A DNA stretch of 54,326 nt from Selenomonadaceae bacterium (GTDB taxonomy: Bacteria > Bacillota > Negativicutes > Selenomonadales > Selenomonadaceae), in the NCBI GenBank assembly GCA_017518105.1, contig JAFWWC010000020.1, positions 66,056 through 120,381 of the forward strand, in the 5' to 3' direction. A model generated the notes under the pieces. It saw only the letters and a list, made by a program, of their open reading frames with translations. It was not told where the DNA came from and ran no database searches. How positions within the stretch are numbered: position 1 is the first letter of the stretch; the number at the start of each line of letters is the position of its first letter. Below are positions 33,374-40,711 of this stretch, in pieces. The position numbers and the translations under genes were made by a program.

Positions 33374-34109
33374 TGCGTATCCTCTCCTCCAAATTTTTTA
33401 TATACAGTGCTCGGAAACTTTCAAACGAGCCAAGCCCGTCCCGAATCACGCGAACTTTATAACCCAGCAAGCTTAATTTGTCAAACCAACTGCCTGCAAT
33501 GTCCGCCTTAACGTGCACGCCGCCATTGAACAGGAGCGGAGCTAGCAGAACATTCCTTGCGCGTGAAATCCTAAGCCGCCTTACAACGTCTGCAAAGTTC
33601 GGAGTGTCCGTCTCCTCGATTACGCCGATATGAATCCCCTTGCCCGTCAAGCGTTGCAGTCTCTCGTAAATGGGATTGTGCCTGTGCGGTGAACCGTGCC
33701 CAACTAGTATCAAATCCTCTTCGGGCGTCGGCTTAAAGCAGTCGAGTATCGTCGCTAAAATTTTTTCGTCGAGCGGCTCACTCATAAGCGGCGGAATAAT
33801 TTCAACGTCCTCAGCCGCGCAAGGCTTTATCTTGTTGTCGAACTCTTCGCCGGGCGTCAGGTGCGTCGGCAAGATGATTATTCTGCTGAAACCTTCGGCG
33901 CGGAGCTGTGCAACTTCTTCGGCGGGCGTTCGGATAAAAATGCCGCGACGTGCCAGCTTGCCAATCATAAAGTTTGACGTGAAAGCTTGCCGCACCTCGA
34001 ACGTCGGGAAGTGTTCTTTAATCTCCGTCGCTAGCCTGTCAAAGATATTTTCCCGTATCGAGTCGTCCGCCGAACCAAAGCTCGCTAAGATTATCGCGCC
34101 GTCAATCAT
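33327..34109 (-). CDS. Anaerobic cobaltochelatase-like protein (CbiK family)
   Basis: 260 aa from the ATG at 34109. ILASFGSADDS, RQAFTSNFMIGKL, PTHLTPGEEFD and VGHGSPHRHNP follow CbiK, with candidate metal-site histidines in the last two and in GGVHVKADIAGSW. CbiK inserts cobalt into sirohydrochlorin in the anaerobic B12 pathway, which would fit the B12-dependent mutase in this window. No other B12 gene is nearby. Its start overlaps the glmM end by 8 nt. Confidence 0.75.
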   Translation of the reverse strand: MIDGAIILASFGSADDSIRENIFDRLATEIKEHFPTFEVRQAFTSNFMIGKLARRGIFIRTPAEEVAQLRAEGFSRIIILPTHLTPGEEFDNKIKPCAAEDVEIIPPLMSEPLDEKILATILDCFKPTPEEDLILVGHGSPHRHNPIYERLQRLTGKGIHIGVIEETDTPNFADVVRRLRISRARNVLLAPLLFNGGVHVKADIAGSWFDKLSLLGYKVRVIRDGLGSFESFRALYIKNLEERIRIEGCNLGGRLRHANK

Positions 34110-35454
34110 TGGCAACCTTCTCAACCTCGGCGGCTATCTTGTTGCAGATGCGATTTAGCTGATTCTTATCGGGACCTTCCGCCATAACTCGAATCAAAGG
34201 TTCCGTGCCTGACGCCCGAACTAAAATCCTGCCACTCGTGCCAAGCTCAGTCTCGCCCTCAGCAATCGCCAGATTGACCGCCGATGAATTTTGGCAAGCC
34301 TCCCTGTTTTTAACGCGGACATTCAACAGCACTTGCGGATAAGTCGTCATCAAGGCGTTAAGCTTACTCGCCGTCGCGTTGAACTTCTTCATAGCCGTTA
34401 GGACTTGCAAGGCAGTAATCAATCCGTCGCCCGTCGTTGAGTAATCCGGAAAGATTATGTGCCCAGACTGTTCGCCGCCGAGCCTGTGACCATTAGCCAA
34501 CATATTTTCCAAAACGTATCTGTCACCGACTTTGGTAATCTCGCAACTCAAGCCCAGTTCCTTGACCGCCTGACGAAAACCGATATTGCTCATGACAGTC
34601 GCCACGACAGTTTTATCCGGCAGGGCACCGACTGCAAGCATGAGCTTAGCACAGATAATCATGATGTGGTCGCCGTCGATAATTTCGCCGCGTTCGTCAA
34701 TGCAAAGGCACCTGTCCGCGTCGCCGTCGTGCGCAATGCCAATGTCCGCGTGATTCCTTAGAACCGTCAGCCGCAAGTTTTCCATGTGCGTTGAGCCGCA
34801 ATAGTCGTTTATGTTAATGCCGTTGGGTTTATTGCCGATAAGAATCAATTCTGCGCCGAGCCGCTCCAAGACAGTCGGCATTGCACGATAAGCCGCGCCG
34901 TTCGCGCAGTCAAGAACAATCTTCATGCCGTCGAAGCGTTCGCTGGTCGTGTTCATGACGAAGCTTATATAATCCTCCAACAGGTTCTGCCGATATTCAA
35001 TGTGCCCAACGCCCTCGCCCGTTGGTCGCGCAAAATCTTTCCCGCCTTCCAAGTCGCGGACAATCTGTTCAATCTCGTCCTCAACCTTATCGGGGAGCTT
35101 GTAGCCATCGCCGCCGAAAAATTTTATCCCGTTGTCTTGAAAAGGATTGTGTGACGCGCTGATTACGATACCCGCCGCCGCATGAAGTTTCCTTGCAAGG
35201 TAAGCGACCGCCGGAGTCGGAACCACGCCCGCAAGGATTGCATTGCCGCCCGCCGAGCATATGCCCGCGACTAATGCCGCCTCCAACATCTCGCCCGATA
35301 TGCGCGTATCACGTCCGATTAAAATCTGCGGTGTGCCCTCCGAGTGTTGACCAAAGTAAATCGTCGCCGCCCGTCCCAGGCGATATGCCAACTCCGGCGG
35401 CAGTTTAGTATTCGCCTCGCCCCGCACGCCGTCCGTCCCAAATAGTCTTGCCAT
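34102..35454 (-). CDS. glmM: Phosphoglucosamine mutase
   Basis: 450 aa. The phosphoserine Ser101 in SASHNPFQDNGIKFF, the metal loop DGDADRCLC, and the substrate motif GEQSGH. It isomerises glucosamine-6-phosphate to glucosamine-1-phosphate for UDP-GlcNAc. The ATG at 35454 has GGAGG upstream. First gene of the minus-strand cluster to 27775. Confidence 0.95.
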   Translation of the reverse strand: MARLFGTDGVRGEANTKLPPELAYRLGRAATIYFGQHSEGTPQILIGRDTRISGEMLEAALVAGICSAGGNAILAGVVPTPAVAYLARKLHAAAGIVISASHNPFQDNGIKFFGGDGYKLPDKVEDEIEQIVRDLEGGKDFARPTGEGVGHIEYRQNLLEDYISFVMNTTSERFDGMKIVLDCANGAAYRAMPTVLERLGAELILIGNKPNGININDYCGSTHMENLRLTVLRNHADIGIAHDGDADRCLCIDERGEIIDGDHIMIICAKLMLAVGALPDKTVVATVMSNIGFRQAVKELGLSCEITKVGDRYVLENMLANGHRLGGEQSGHIIFPDYSTTGDGLITALQVLTAMKKFNATASKLNALMTTYPQVLLNVRVKNREACQNSSAVNLAIAEGETELGTSGRILVRASGTEPLIRVMAEGPDKNQLNRICNKIAAEVEKVAND

Positions 35455-35485
35455 TGACCTTACCTCCAATAAAAATTTTTTGGCA

Positions 35486-35514
35486 ATTTTATCGCGTATC
35501 ATCGGCTAAGGCAA
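35486..35514 (-). promoter_or_regulatory. Predicted promoter of glmM and the CDP-sugar cluster
   Basis: Minus-strand TTGCCT (35514-35509), 17-bp spacer, TAAAAT (35491-35486), 31 bp before the glmM ATG. Confidence 0.6.
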
Positions 35515-35521
35515 CACATCG

Positions 35522-36472
35522 TTAAGGCTCTGTGCGTTCAAGAAGATATTCCGCACTCTTGCCGAAAATCTCTTCAAGCTTCGCCGCGTCTCTTGCCGTG
35601 AAGTTTCGTTCGCCACGCATTTTACGAGCAACAGAAGTATGCGACACGTCCAAAAGCTCTGCAAGGCGGCGATAAGAAAGATTATGTGCGTCTAGTTCAT
35701 TCAATAAATTTTTGTAAGGACTATCTTTGCCTTGAGCCTTAATACGTTCCGTGCAATCTTGCCGTTCAAGCAAATACTCAGCGGGCTTGCCAAAAATCTC
35801 TTCAAGCTTCGCCGCGTCTCTTGCCGTGAAATTTCGTATGTCATGCATTTTACGAGAAACGATTGACGGCACCACACCCAAAAGCTTAGCAAGAGCGGCA
35901 TATGAAAGCTTATGTGCGTCTAACTCGGCTATCAAGTTCTTATATGGGCTGTTGTGTCGTTTTACCGCTGAAATGTTCGCGCACCGTTCAGCCGTGAAGG
36001 GTTTGCCCTTAAGAGCCTCCGAAATGTTTTTGCAAGTCTCTGGTGTGCGCTTTGCTCCCGTGTTCGCGGCGACGATTTTTGCTTGGTGCTCAGGAGAATT
36101 TTTTTTGCCGTAGTGCGGATTTTTTTCGCCGCTTAAAGCCGCTGACATTTTTGCGCGATATTCGGGCGTGCGTTCTACACCGGAACTTCCTTCTCCGCCG
36201 TCCGTGCAGTTGTAGCCGTAAGGAGTTTTACTGTGAAGCGCGACGATAAAATATTTCTCCCAGTAATCCATTTCCTCTTTCGACGCACAACTTTTGATAA
36301 CGCCGTAGCGAAAATTCTCCCGACCGTATTTGCGAATCGCCTTGCTAATAAGCATACTCTTGCAACTCACATGTTTGTTGAATCGCTTTTCCAATGGTTG
36401 AACGGTCTGCCCAATATACTTCTTGCCGTTGACCATGTTCCAGATGAGATAAACGACGCCAAAGGGTTTCAT
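35522..36472 (-). CDS. GIY-YIG endonuclease with NUMOD3 motifs and two XRE-like domains
   Basis: 316 aa. Residues 5-93 form a GIY-YIG nuclease domain (VVYLI, KKYIG, Arg30, Glu72, GYNCTDGGEG end). NUMOD3-type basic motifs follow at about 101-165, then two Cro/C1-like helix-turn-helix copies, 175-238 and 251-314, about 70% alike. The architecture fits a free-standing homing-type endonuclease whose target domain is repressor-like. It lies between glmM and the pyrophosphatase, not inside a gene or intron. The ATG at 36472 has GGGAG upstream. A related broken copy is at 51821-52641. Confidence 0.8.
   Translation of the reverse strand: MKPFGVVYLIWNMVNGKKYIGQTVQPLEKRFNKHVSCKSMLISKAIRKYGRENFRYGVIKSCASKEEMDYWEKYFIVALHSKTPYGYNCTDGGEGSSGVERTPEYRAKMSAALSGEKNPHYGKKNSPEHQAKIVAANTGAKRTPETCKNISEALKGKPFTAERCANISAVKRHNSPYKNLIAELDAHKLSYAALAKLLGVVPSIVSRKMHDIRNFTARDAAKLEEIFGKPAEYLLERQDCTERIKAQGKDSPYKNLLNELDAHNLSYRRLAELLDVSHTSVARKMRGERNFTARDAAKLEEIFGKSAEYLLERTEP
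35531..35950. repeat. Intragenic direct repeat encoding the two XRE-like domains
   Basis: Two ~192-bp copies, period 228 bp (76 codons). A ~50-base stretch around CTTCAAGCTTCGCCGCGTCT is nearly identical in both. The duplication is in frame. Confidence 0.8.
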
Positions 36473-36606
36473 AAAAGCTCCCGCCTTTCTGTTTGACTTC
36501 ACGGCGCGAGCGTGCTAGACTTTCAAAAACTTAGGAAGGCTCTGCCGTGCTTGATTGTGATTACCGATTCAATCCTAGCACCGCGGAGCTTTTCAGTCAA
36601 TAAAAG

Positions 36607-36633
36607 AAAAAACCCTCCGCGCTTTGCAGAGGG
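36607..36633 (-). terminator. Terminator of the CBS-pyrophosphatase gene
   Basis: Minus strand: stem CCCTCTGC (36633-36626) / GCGGAGGG (36620-36613) with a 5-nt loop and one G-T pair, then T6. The rest of 36473-36658 holds no gene and no clear promoter for the GIY-YIG gene. Confidence 0.8.
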
Positions 36634-36658
36634 AAAATTTTTTATGCCCTTGAACGTA

Positions 36659-38311
36659 TCACTGGGGGCTAATGCGTTTGACTGCTTCACTAAGCGGCGG
36701 GATCACCTGTTTCTTGCGACTCATCACGCCCGGCAGATAGATATGATTGCCGCTCGTGTCTTTGTGGAAAGCTTCACCAATCAACGTCCTCGGCGAGCCG
36801 ACATAGAGCAGATACGTTGCTTCTTCTAGTATATCCGTAGCCATGAGTGCATGAATGTCGAATCCCTCCCGTTCAATGTTCTCCTTCATGAAGGCGATAA
36901 GCTGGTCTTCAATGTCGAGAATCTCTTTTGGATCCATGACGGAGATTTGACTGACGATAATCCGATAATCACCAATCTTGAACTCCTTAAGGTCGTTTTT
37001 AGCAATCTCGGCGGGAGTCTTGTCGCCAATGCCCGCACCAGCTCTCAACATTGCCAAGCCGTATTCCTTGACGTCGACGCCCGCAATAGTCGCAAGTTTC
37101 TCGACGGTCTTCTTGTCCTTAGGCGTGCATGTCGGCGACTTGAACAGCACGGTATCAGAAATAATCGCGCTCATCAGCAGTCCTGCGATTGATGGCGGGA
37201 TTTCAACGTCTTGATCCCAATACATATTCGCGACAATCGTACACGTGCACCCGACTGGCTCTTGATGAATGTAAATCGGCTCGGAAGTCTGAACGCCGCC
37301 AAGCCTGTGGTGGTCGATAATCTCTACAATCTTAGCGTCCTCAATGCCCTCGACAGCTTGCCCGCGTTCGTTGTGGTCGACGAGGATAACCTTTTCGCGT
37401 TCGGGAAGCATAATCTCATCAGCACTGACTAAACCGACAAGTTTACCGTTCTCCACGACGGGATAACTGCGATAGCGGTGCTCGTCCATGATTCCTTTGA
37501 TGTCGCTTAGCAAATCCATCGGGCGGAAACAAACGGGATTGGATTTCATGATACGGCGAATGGGCACGCACTGATTGATTAAGCGTCCGACGGTGTAAGT
37601 ATCATAGGGCGTCAACAGGACGAAGACTCCGCGCTTTTGAGCCTCTTCCAAGACTTCTGGGGCAATGCGGCTGTTCTGCGTAACGACTAGGCAGGAAATA
37701 CCGCACTCAAGGAACTTAAGCAGAGTCGCCGCGCTTCTGTCGCCGACAAGCACGATGTCTTTCTTGTTGAGAATGCTAACCGTCGAGAAGGCGGAGCCGG
37801 ACGCTATGATAATATTGCCTTCGATGAGTTCGTTTTCGTCGCCGCTGACAAGAACCTTAGCTTCCGTAGCTTGAATGATGTCACGATAGCGGACGCGCAT
37901 TTCAACCAGGCTTTGAAGTCCAAGCTCAAGGAAATAACGCTTAGCAAGGTCGCTGACTGTGACGATACCGACGAGTTCGCCGCCAGAATCCGTGACAGGC
38001 ACGGATTGCAATTCACTCTTGCGCATGACTTCGCCGAGGTGGCGGAGCGTGTCGTGCTGGCGGACGACGGTTTTGCACTCAAGCGCAACATCTTTGACAC
38101 GCGGATACAAATCGGTTAAGAGCAACGGCTGTTCGACTTTAAAATATTCCAATGCGTACTTAGTCTCGTTATTAATCTTGCCGCAACGAGCGGGCACGGC
38201 ATTGACGCCGTTAGCCTGCTTTAGGTGCGCATAACCTATCGCCGAGCAAATCGAATCGGTATCCGGATTCCTGTGCCCGATGACGTAGATTGGCTTATTA
38301 GAACCTTTCAT
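36659..38311 (-). CDS. ppaC: CBS-domain manganese-dependent inorganic pyrophosphatase (family II)
   Basis: 550 aa. DHH phosphoesterase ligands: GHRNPDTDS at the N-terminus, DHNERGQ and EIIDHHRLG in the second half, DHHA2 region at the C-terminus. Two CBS domains with a DRTGG domain between them are inserted after the first ~65 residues, as in adenine-nucleotide-regulated clostridial pyrophosphatases. It hydrolyses PPi. The ATG at 38311 is preferred because GGAGGGG lies just upstream; the longer frame starts inside that RBS. Confidence 0.92.
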   Translation of the reverse strand: MKGSNKPIYVIGHRNPDTDSICSAIGYAHLKQANGVNAVPARCGKINNETKYALEYFKVEQPLLLTDLYPRVKDVALECKTVVRQHDTLRHLGEVMRKSELQSVPVTDSGGELVGIVTVSDLAKRYFLELGLQSLVEMRVRYRDIIQATEAKVLVSGDENELIEGNIIIASGSAFSTVSILNKKDIVLVGDRSAATLLKFLECGISCLVVTQNSRIAPEVLEEAQKRGVFVLLTPYDTYTVGRLINQCVPIRRIMKSNPVCFRPMDLLSDIKGIMDEHRYRSYPVVENGKLVGLVSADEIMLPEREKVILVDHNERGQAVEGIEDAKIVEIIDHHRLGGVQTSEPIYIHQEPVGCTCTIVANMYWDQDVEIPPSIAGLLMSAIISDTVLFKSPTCTPKDKKTVEKLATIAGVDVKEYGLAMLRAGAGIGDKTPAEIAKNDLKEFKIGDYRIIVSQISVMDPKEILDIEDQLIAFMKENIEREGFDIHALMATDILEEATYLLYVGSPRTLIGEAFHKDTSGNHIYLPGVMSRKKQVIPPLSEAVKRISPQ

Positions 38312-38353
38312 TAAGACCCCTCCAATTATCATAAAATCACTTTTGACGCCCGA

Positions 38354-38382
38354 ATTATAAACAAAAACCTTCCGACTGTCTA
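38354..38382 (-). promoter_or_regulatory. Predicted promoter of the pyrophosphatase gene
   Basis: Minus-strand TAGACA (38382-38377), 17-bp spacer, TATAAT (38359-38354). Confidence 0.6.
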
Positions 38383-38387
38383 CAAAT

Positions 38388-38415
38388 AAAAAAATCCCCG
38401 ACGCCTTGTCGAGGA
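38388..38415 (-). terminator. Terminator after the SCIFF gene
   Basis: Minus strand: TCCTCGAC (38415-38408), 5-nt loop, GTCGGGGA (38402-38395) with one T-G pair, then T7. It separates the long upstream gene run from the pyrophosphatase gene. Confidence 0.8.
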
Positions 38416-38430
38416 GAAAACTTCACATGA

Positions 38431-38577
38431 TTATTTCTTTTGCCGTTCACAAACCTGATTACCGACTGTGCAACTGGTCTTGCACGCACTCTGGCACGAG
38501 GCTTGGCACTCGCCACAACCGCCCTTAGTCAGCGTGGCTTGCAGGGTCGGTTTGTTGATTGTCTTGATGTGTTTCAT
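38431..38577 (-). CDS. scfA: SCIFF ranthipeptide precursor (six cysteines in forty-five residues)
   Basis: 48 aa: MKHIKTINKPTLQ leader, then TKGGCGECQASCQSACKTSC and one more Cys; six cysteines at 21, 24, 28, 32, 36 and 43. It matches the very conserved SCIFF peptide of Clostridia and relatives, which a radical SAM maturase cross-links by thioether bonds. That maturase normally lies next to it, but no such gene is in the window; the only radical SAM gene (2792-3451) is too small and far away. GGAG lies 8 nt before the ATG. It follows the polyprenyl synthase gene and is closed by a terminator. Confidence 0.93.
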   Translation of the reverse strand: MKHIKTINKPTLQATLTKGGCGECQASCQSACKTSCTVGNQVCERQKK

Positions 38578-38592
38578 GGTATCAGCTCCTTT

Positions 38593-39549
38593 TTATCTTG
38601 TGCGGTCGACGATGAAGGAAGCGACTTTTTCTAGGGCAAGTACGGCGGAAGTCTTCAACGTGAGCGGAAGATTAATCCGCGCCGCCTCTATGTGAGCTTG
38701 CGCCCGCGTCCTGCAGAAGTCAACCGCATCTGTAGCTTGAATGATTTTTATCGCGGCGGCAACGTCTCCACCAGTCGTGACGATTGCTTTTAACGTCGGA
38801 GCCTCATTGCTGACTTCTAGGGCACGAATCACCGGAAGAGTTATCACGCCGCTTTTTAAGTCGCCGCCATTGGGCTTGCCCGTGATTTTCTCGTCGCCGA
38901 AGAAGTCTAACAGGTCGTCGATAATCTGGAAAGCAAGCCCGACGCTTGAGCCGTAAGCCGTGAGGTTCTCGACTTCGCGATTGTCCATATCCGCGACGAT
39001 GCCACCGAGCCGACAACAGCTTGCTAGGAAAATCGCCGTCTTGAGATTAATCCGCGTGTAGTATTCAGTCATGGTCGGCACTTCAAATAGCGAGCGGTCT
39101 TGCATGATTTCACCGATACACAAATCCTTGACGAGCTTGGAGAGAATCAGCTGAACTTGTGCGCCGTAGTCATTATCCGCGACGAGTTGAAATGCCTTAG
39201 CAAAGAGATAATCGCCGACGAGCACCGCGATTTGTGCGCCGTATTTGGAGTTGGTCGTCTCGACGCCGCGCCGCTTCTTTGAGGTGTCGATAATGTCATC
39301 GTGCACTAGGCTTGCCGTATGAATCAATTCTAGGGCAACTGCAAGCGGCATAGTTTTTTCAGCGGGGCAATCGGCTTTGGAGTTGGCGCACAACAGGAAC
39401 AGCATCGGACGCAATCTCTTGCCGCCCTTGAACAGTGGCTCGCACGCCTCGAAGATGAACTCGTCATCCGCGATTGCTTGTCTTATTTGTTCCTCTAATA
39501 TTTGCAAGTTCTTTGCCGCTACGTCGTTCAATGCCGCTACGAAATTCAA
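38593..39549 (-). CDS. Polyprenyl diphosphate synthase (trans, medium/long chain)
   Basis: 318 aa. GGKRLRP near 42-48, first aspartate-rich motif DDIID at 84-88, and the second FQIIDDLLDFFGDE in the C-terminal half. It extends allylic diphosphates with isopentenyl diphosphate; product length (hepta/octaprenyl for quinones, or other) cannot be read. A TTG at 39549 with GGTGAG upstream is the likely start. It lies 15 nt before SCIFF. Confidence 0.9.
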   Translation of the reverse strand: MNFVAALNDVAAKNLQILEEQIRQAIADDEFIFEACEPLFKGGKRLRPMLFLLCANSKADCPAEKTMPLAVALELIHTASLVHDDIIDTSKKRRGVETTNSKYGAQIAVLVGDYLFAKAFQLVADNDYGAQVQLILSKLVKDLCIGEIMQDRSLFEVPTMTEYYTRINLKTAIFLASCCRLGGIVADMDNREVENLTAYGSSVGLAFQIIDDLLDFFGDEKITGKPNGGDLKSGVITLPVIRALEVSNEAPTLKAIVTTGGDVAAAIKIIQATDAVDFCRTRAQAHIEAARINLPLTLKTSAVLALEKVASFIVDRTR

Positions 39550-39615
39550 TCAGCTCACCCGCCCAAAAATTTTTCGGCAATTCTATCACAGCACCAACTC
39601 AAAATCAATTCCAAA

Positions 39616-40488
39616 TCATTTCATGTCAATCAGCGGAGTTTTCTTGCCGTAAAGGAGCATGTCGAACATGTCGTAATAAAATGGATAGCCTTGCGCGGAG
39701 GCATTGACAACATCAACGAAGCGAGGATTTTTTTCCGTCAAACGCGGCTCAATGTAGAAAGCTGAATCTAAATCGGATTTGAACGGCACAAAGCAAATTT
39801 TTTTGTCGTAGGGTAGTGCGTCAAATTGTTTAAAAATTTTTTCGTCAGTAGTGATCATCATTACAACTAGGTTATTCCAATTAATTCGCTTCTTCCTTGC
39901 TTCCCACGATTCGACCGCTTCTTCAAAAGTTTTGTAATGCATCATGTACAGTGTAATGTCTCCAAGCATTGCTACGGGAAATTCAAAAGTCTTTCTAGAA
40001 TCAAACGTTTTTCCTTTGTAAGTTAAAGATTTTTCAACGTAGGAGTGTGGTTCAAGCATAAATTTAAAAAAATCATTGGAATGCAACCAAAGATTAACGA
40101 AAGGAGAACGGAATGGCAAACCAAGTGAATTAGAAAAGAATCCGCCAATGCAATTGGAAGCAAAAATCGAAATCTGCAACTGTTGCAGTTGACGATACTT
40201 TTCTAGCGTAAAACCGGGAATACAAACAATCCAATCGCCCAAAAGTTTTTCTTCAGGCAAGTTGAGTTTGTGGGCATCTGCCGTGACTTTGCTCATGCCG
40301 ATTTGTTTTTGCTTTGCCCCGACGACGAGGAGAACGTCATACTGCCCCCCCCCGTCAACCTTGGCAATGTCTTCGTTTACCGCTTCGCCGACGATTTCAA
40401 TTCCGTTGTGCTGTTGCTCCAGAATCTTAATCGCCTTGTCCTTAAAGCTCGTGTCGTTCGAGACCTGCCAGACTAAAACTTTTAACAT
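39616..40488 (-). CDS. DUF1919 polysaccharide-related protein with a G9 tract
   Basis: 290 aa. Residues ~105-285 are a DUF1919 domain (SIFASNCIGGFFSNSLGLPF, SPFVNLWL, FPVAMLGDITLYMMHYKTFE, EARKKRINWNNL), a family found in exopolysaccharide clusters. The first ~100 residues resemble a receiver or nucleotide-sugar-like fold and loosely the N-termini of the DUF4422 proteins nearby. Codons 46-48 are GGG GGG GGG within a run of nine G, so single-base slippage would truncate the protein near residue 50. The ATG at 40488 has AAGGA upstream. Confidence 0.75.
   Translation of the reverse strand: MLKVLVWQVSNDTSFKDKAIKILEQQHNGIEIVGEAVNEDIAKVDGGGQYDVLLVVGAKQKQIGMSKVTADAHKLNLPEEKLLGDWIVCIPGFTLEKYRQLQQLQISIFASNCIGGFFSNSLGLPFRSPFVNLWLHSNDFFKFMLEPHSYVEKSLTYKGKTFDSRKTFEFPVAMLGDITLYMMHYKTFEEAVESWEARKKRINWNNLVVMMITTDEKIFKQFDALPYDKKICFVPFKSDLDSAFYIEPRLTEKNPRFVDVVNASAQGYPFYYDMFDMLLYGKKTPLIDMK
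40345..40353 (-). repeat. Poly-G tract (G9) inside the DUF1919 gene
   Basis: Nine C on the plus strand (nine G on the coding strand), the only such long G/C homopolymer in the window. In this sequence the gene is in frame. Confidence 0.9.
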
Positions 40489-40507
40489 CACATCAAATCC
40501 TTTTCAT

Positions 40508-40711
40508 TTAGCAAACGAGTTCGTAGCCCGCCTCATCAATGACCTTGGCGAAATCGTCGATAGGAATATCCTTCGTAGCAGTGACCGTCGCCGAATTGTT
40601 TTCCAAGCTGACCTCAACTGCCGTTACTCCGTCCATCTTCGCTAAGGCGTCGTGCACGTGCTTTTGGCAATGCTTGCACATCATGCCCTCGACCTTGAAT
40701 GTTGTTTGCAT
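40508..40711 (-). CDS. copZ: CopZ-like copper chaperone made from an internal start of copA
   Basis: 67 aa, the normal length of free CopZ, in frame with the end of copA: MQTTFKVEGMMCKHCQKHVH and the usual ferredoxin-like HMA pattern. The ATG at 40711 lies 6 nt after AAGGAGGTG, which is nearly the perfect complement of the 16S 3' end. So the sequence supports both a CopA with the extra domain and a separate CopZ. Whether translation starts here is an inference. Confidence 0.65.
   Translation of the reverse strand: MQTTFKVEGMMCKHCQKHVHDALAKMDGVTAVEVSLENNSATVTATKDIPIDDFAKVIDEAGYELVC

Noticed and set aside
32483..33511. 342-aa plus-strand open frame opposite rfbF/rfbG
   Set aside because: Antisense shadow of genes with full family matches; no RBS.
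35522..36472. Group I intron around the GIY-YIG gene
   Set aside because: It lies between two intact genes, not inside one, and no intron core could be seen by eye.
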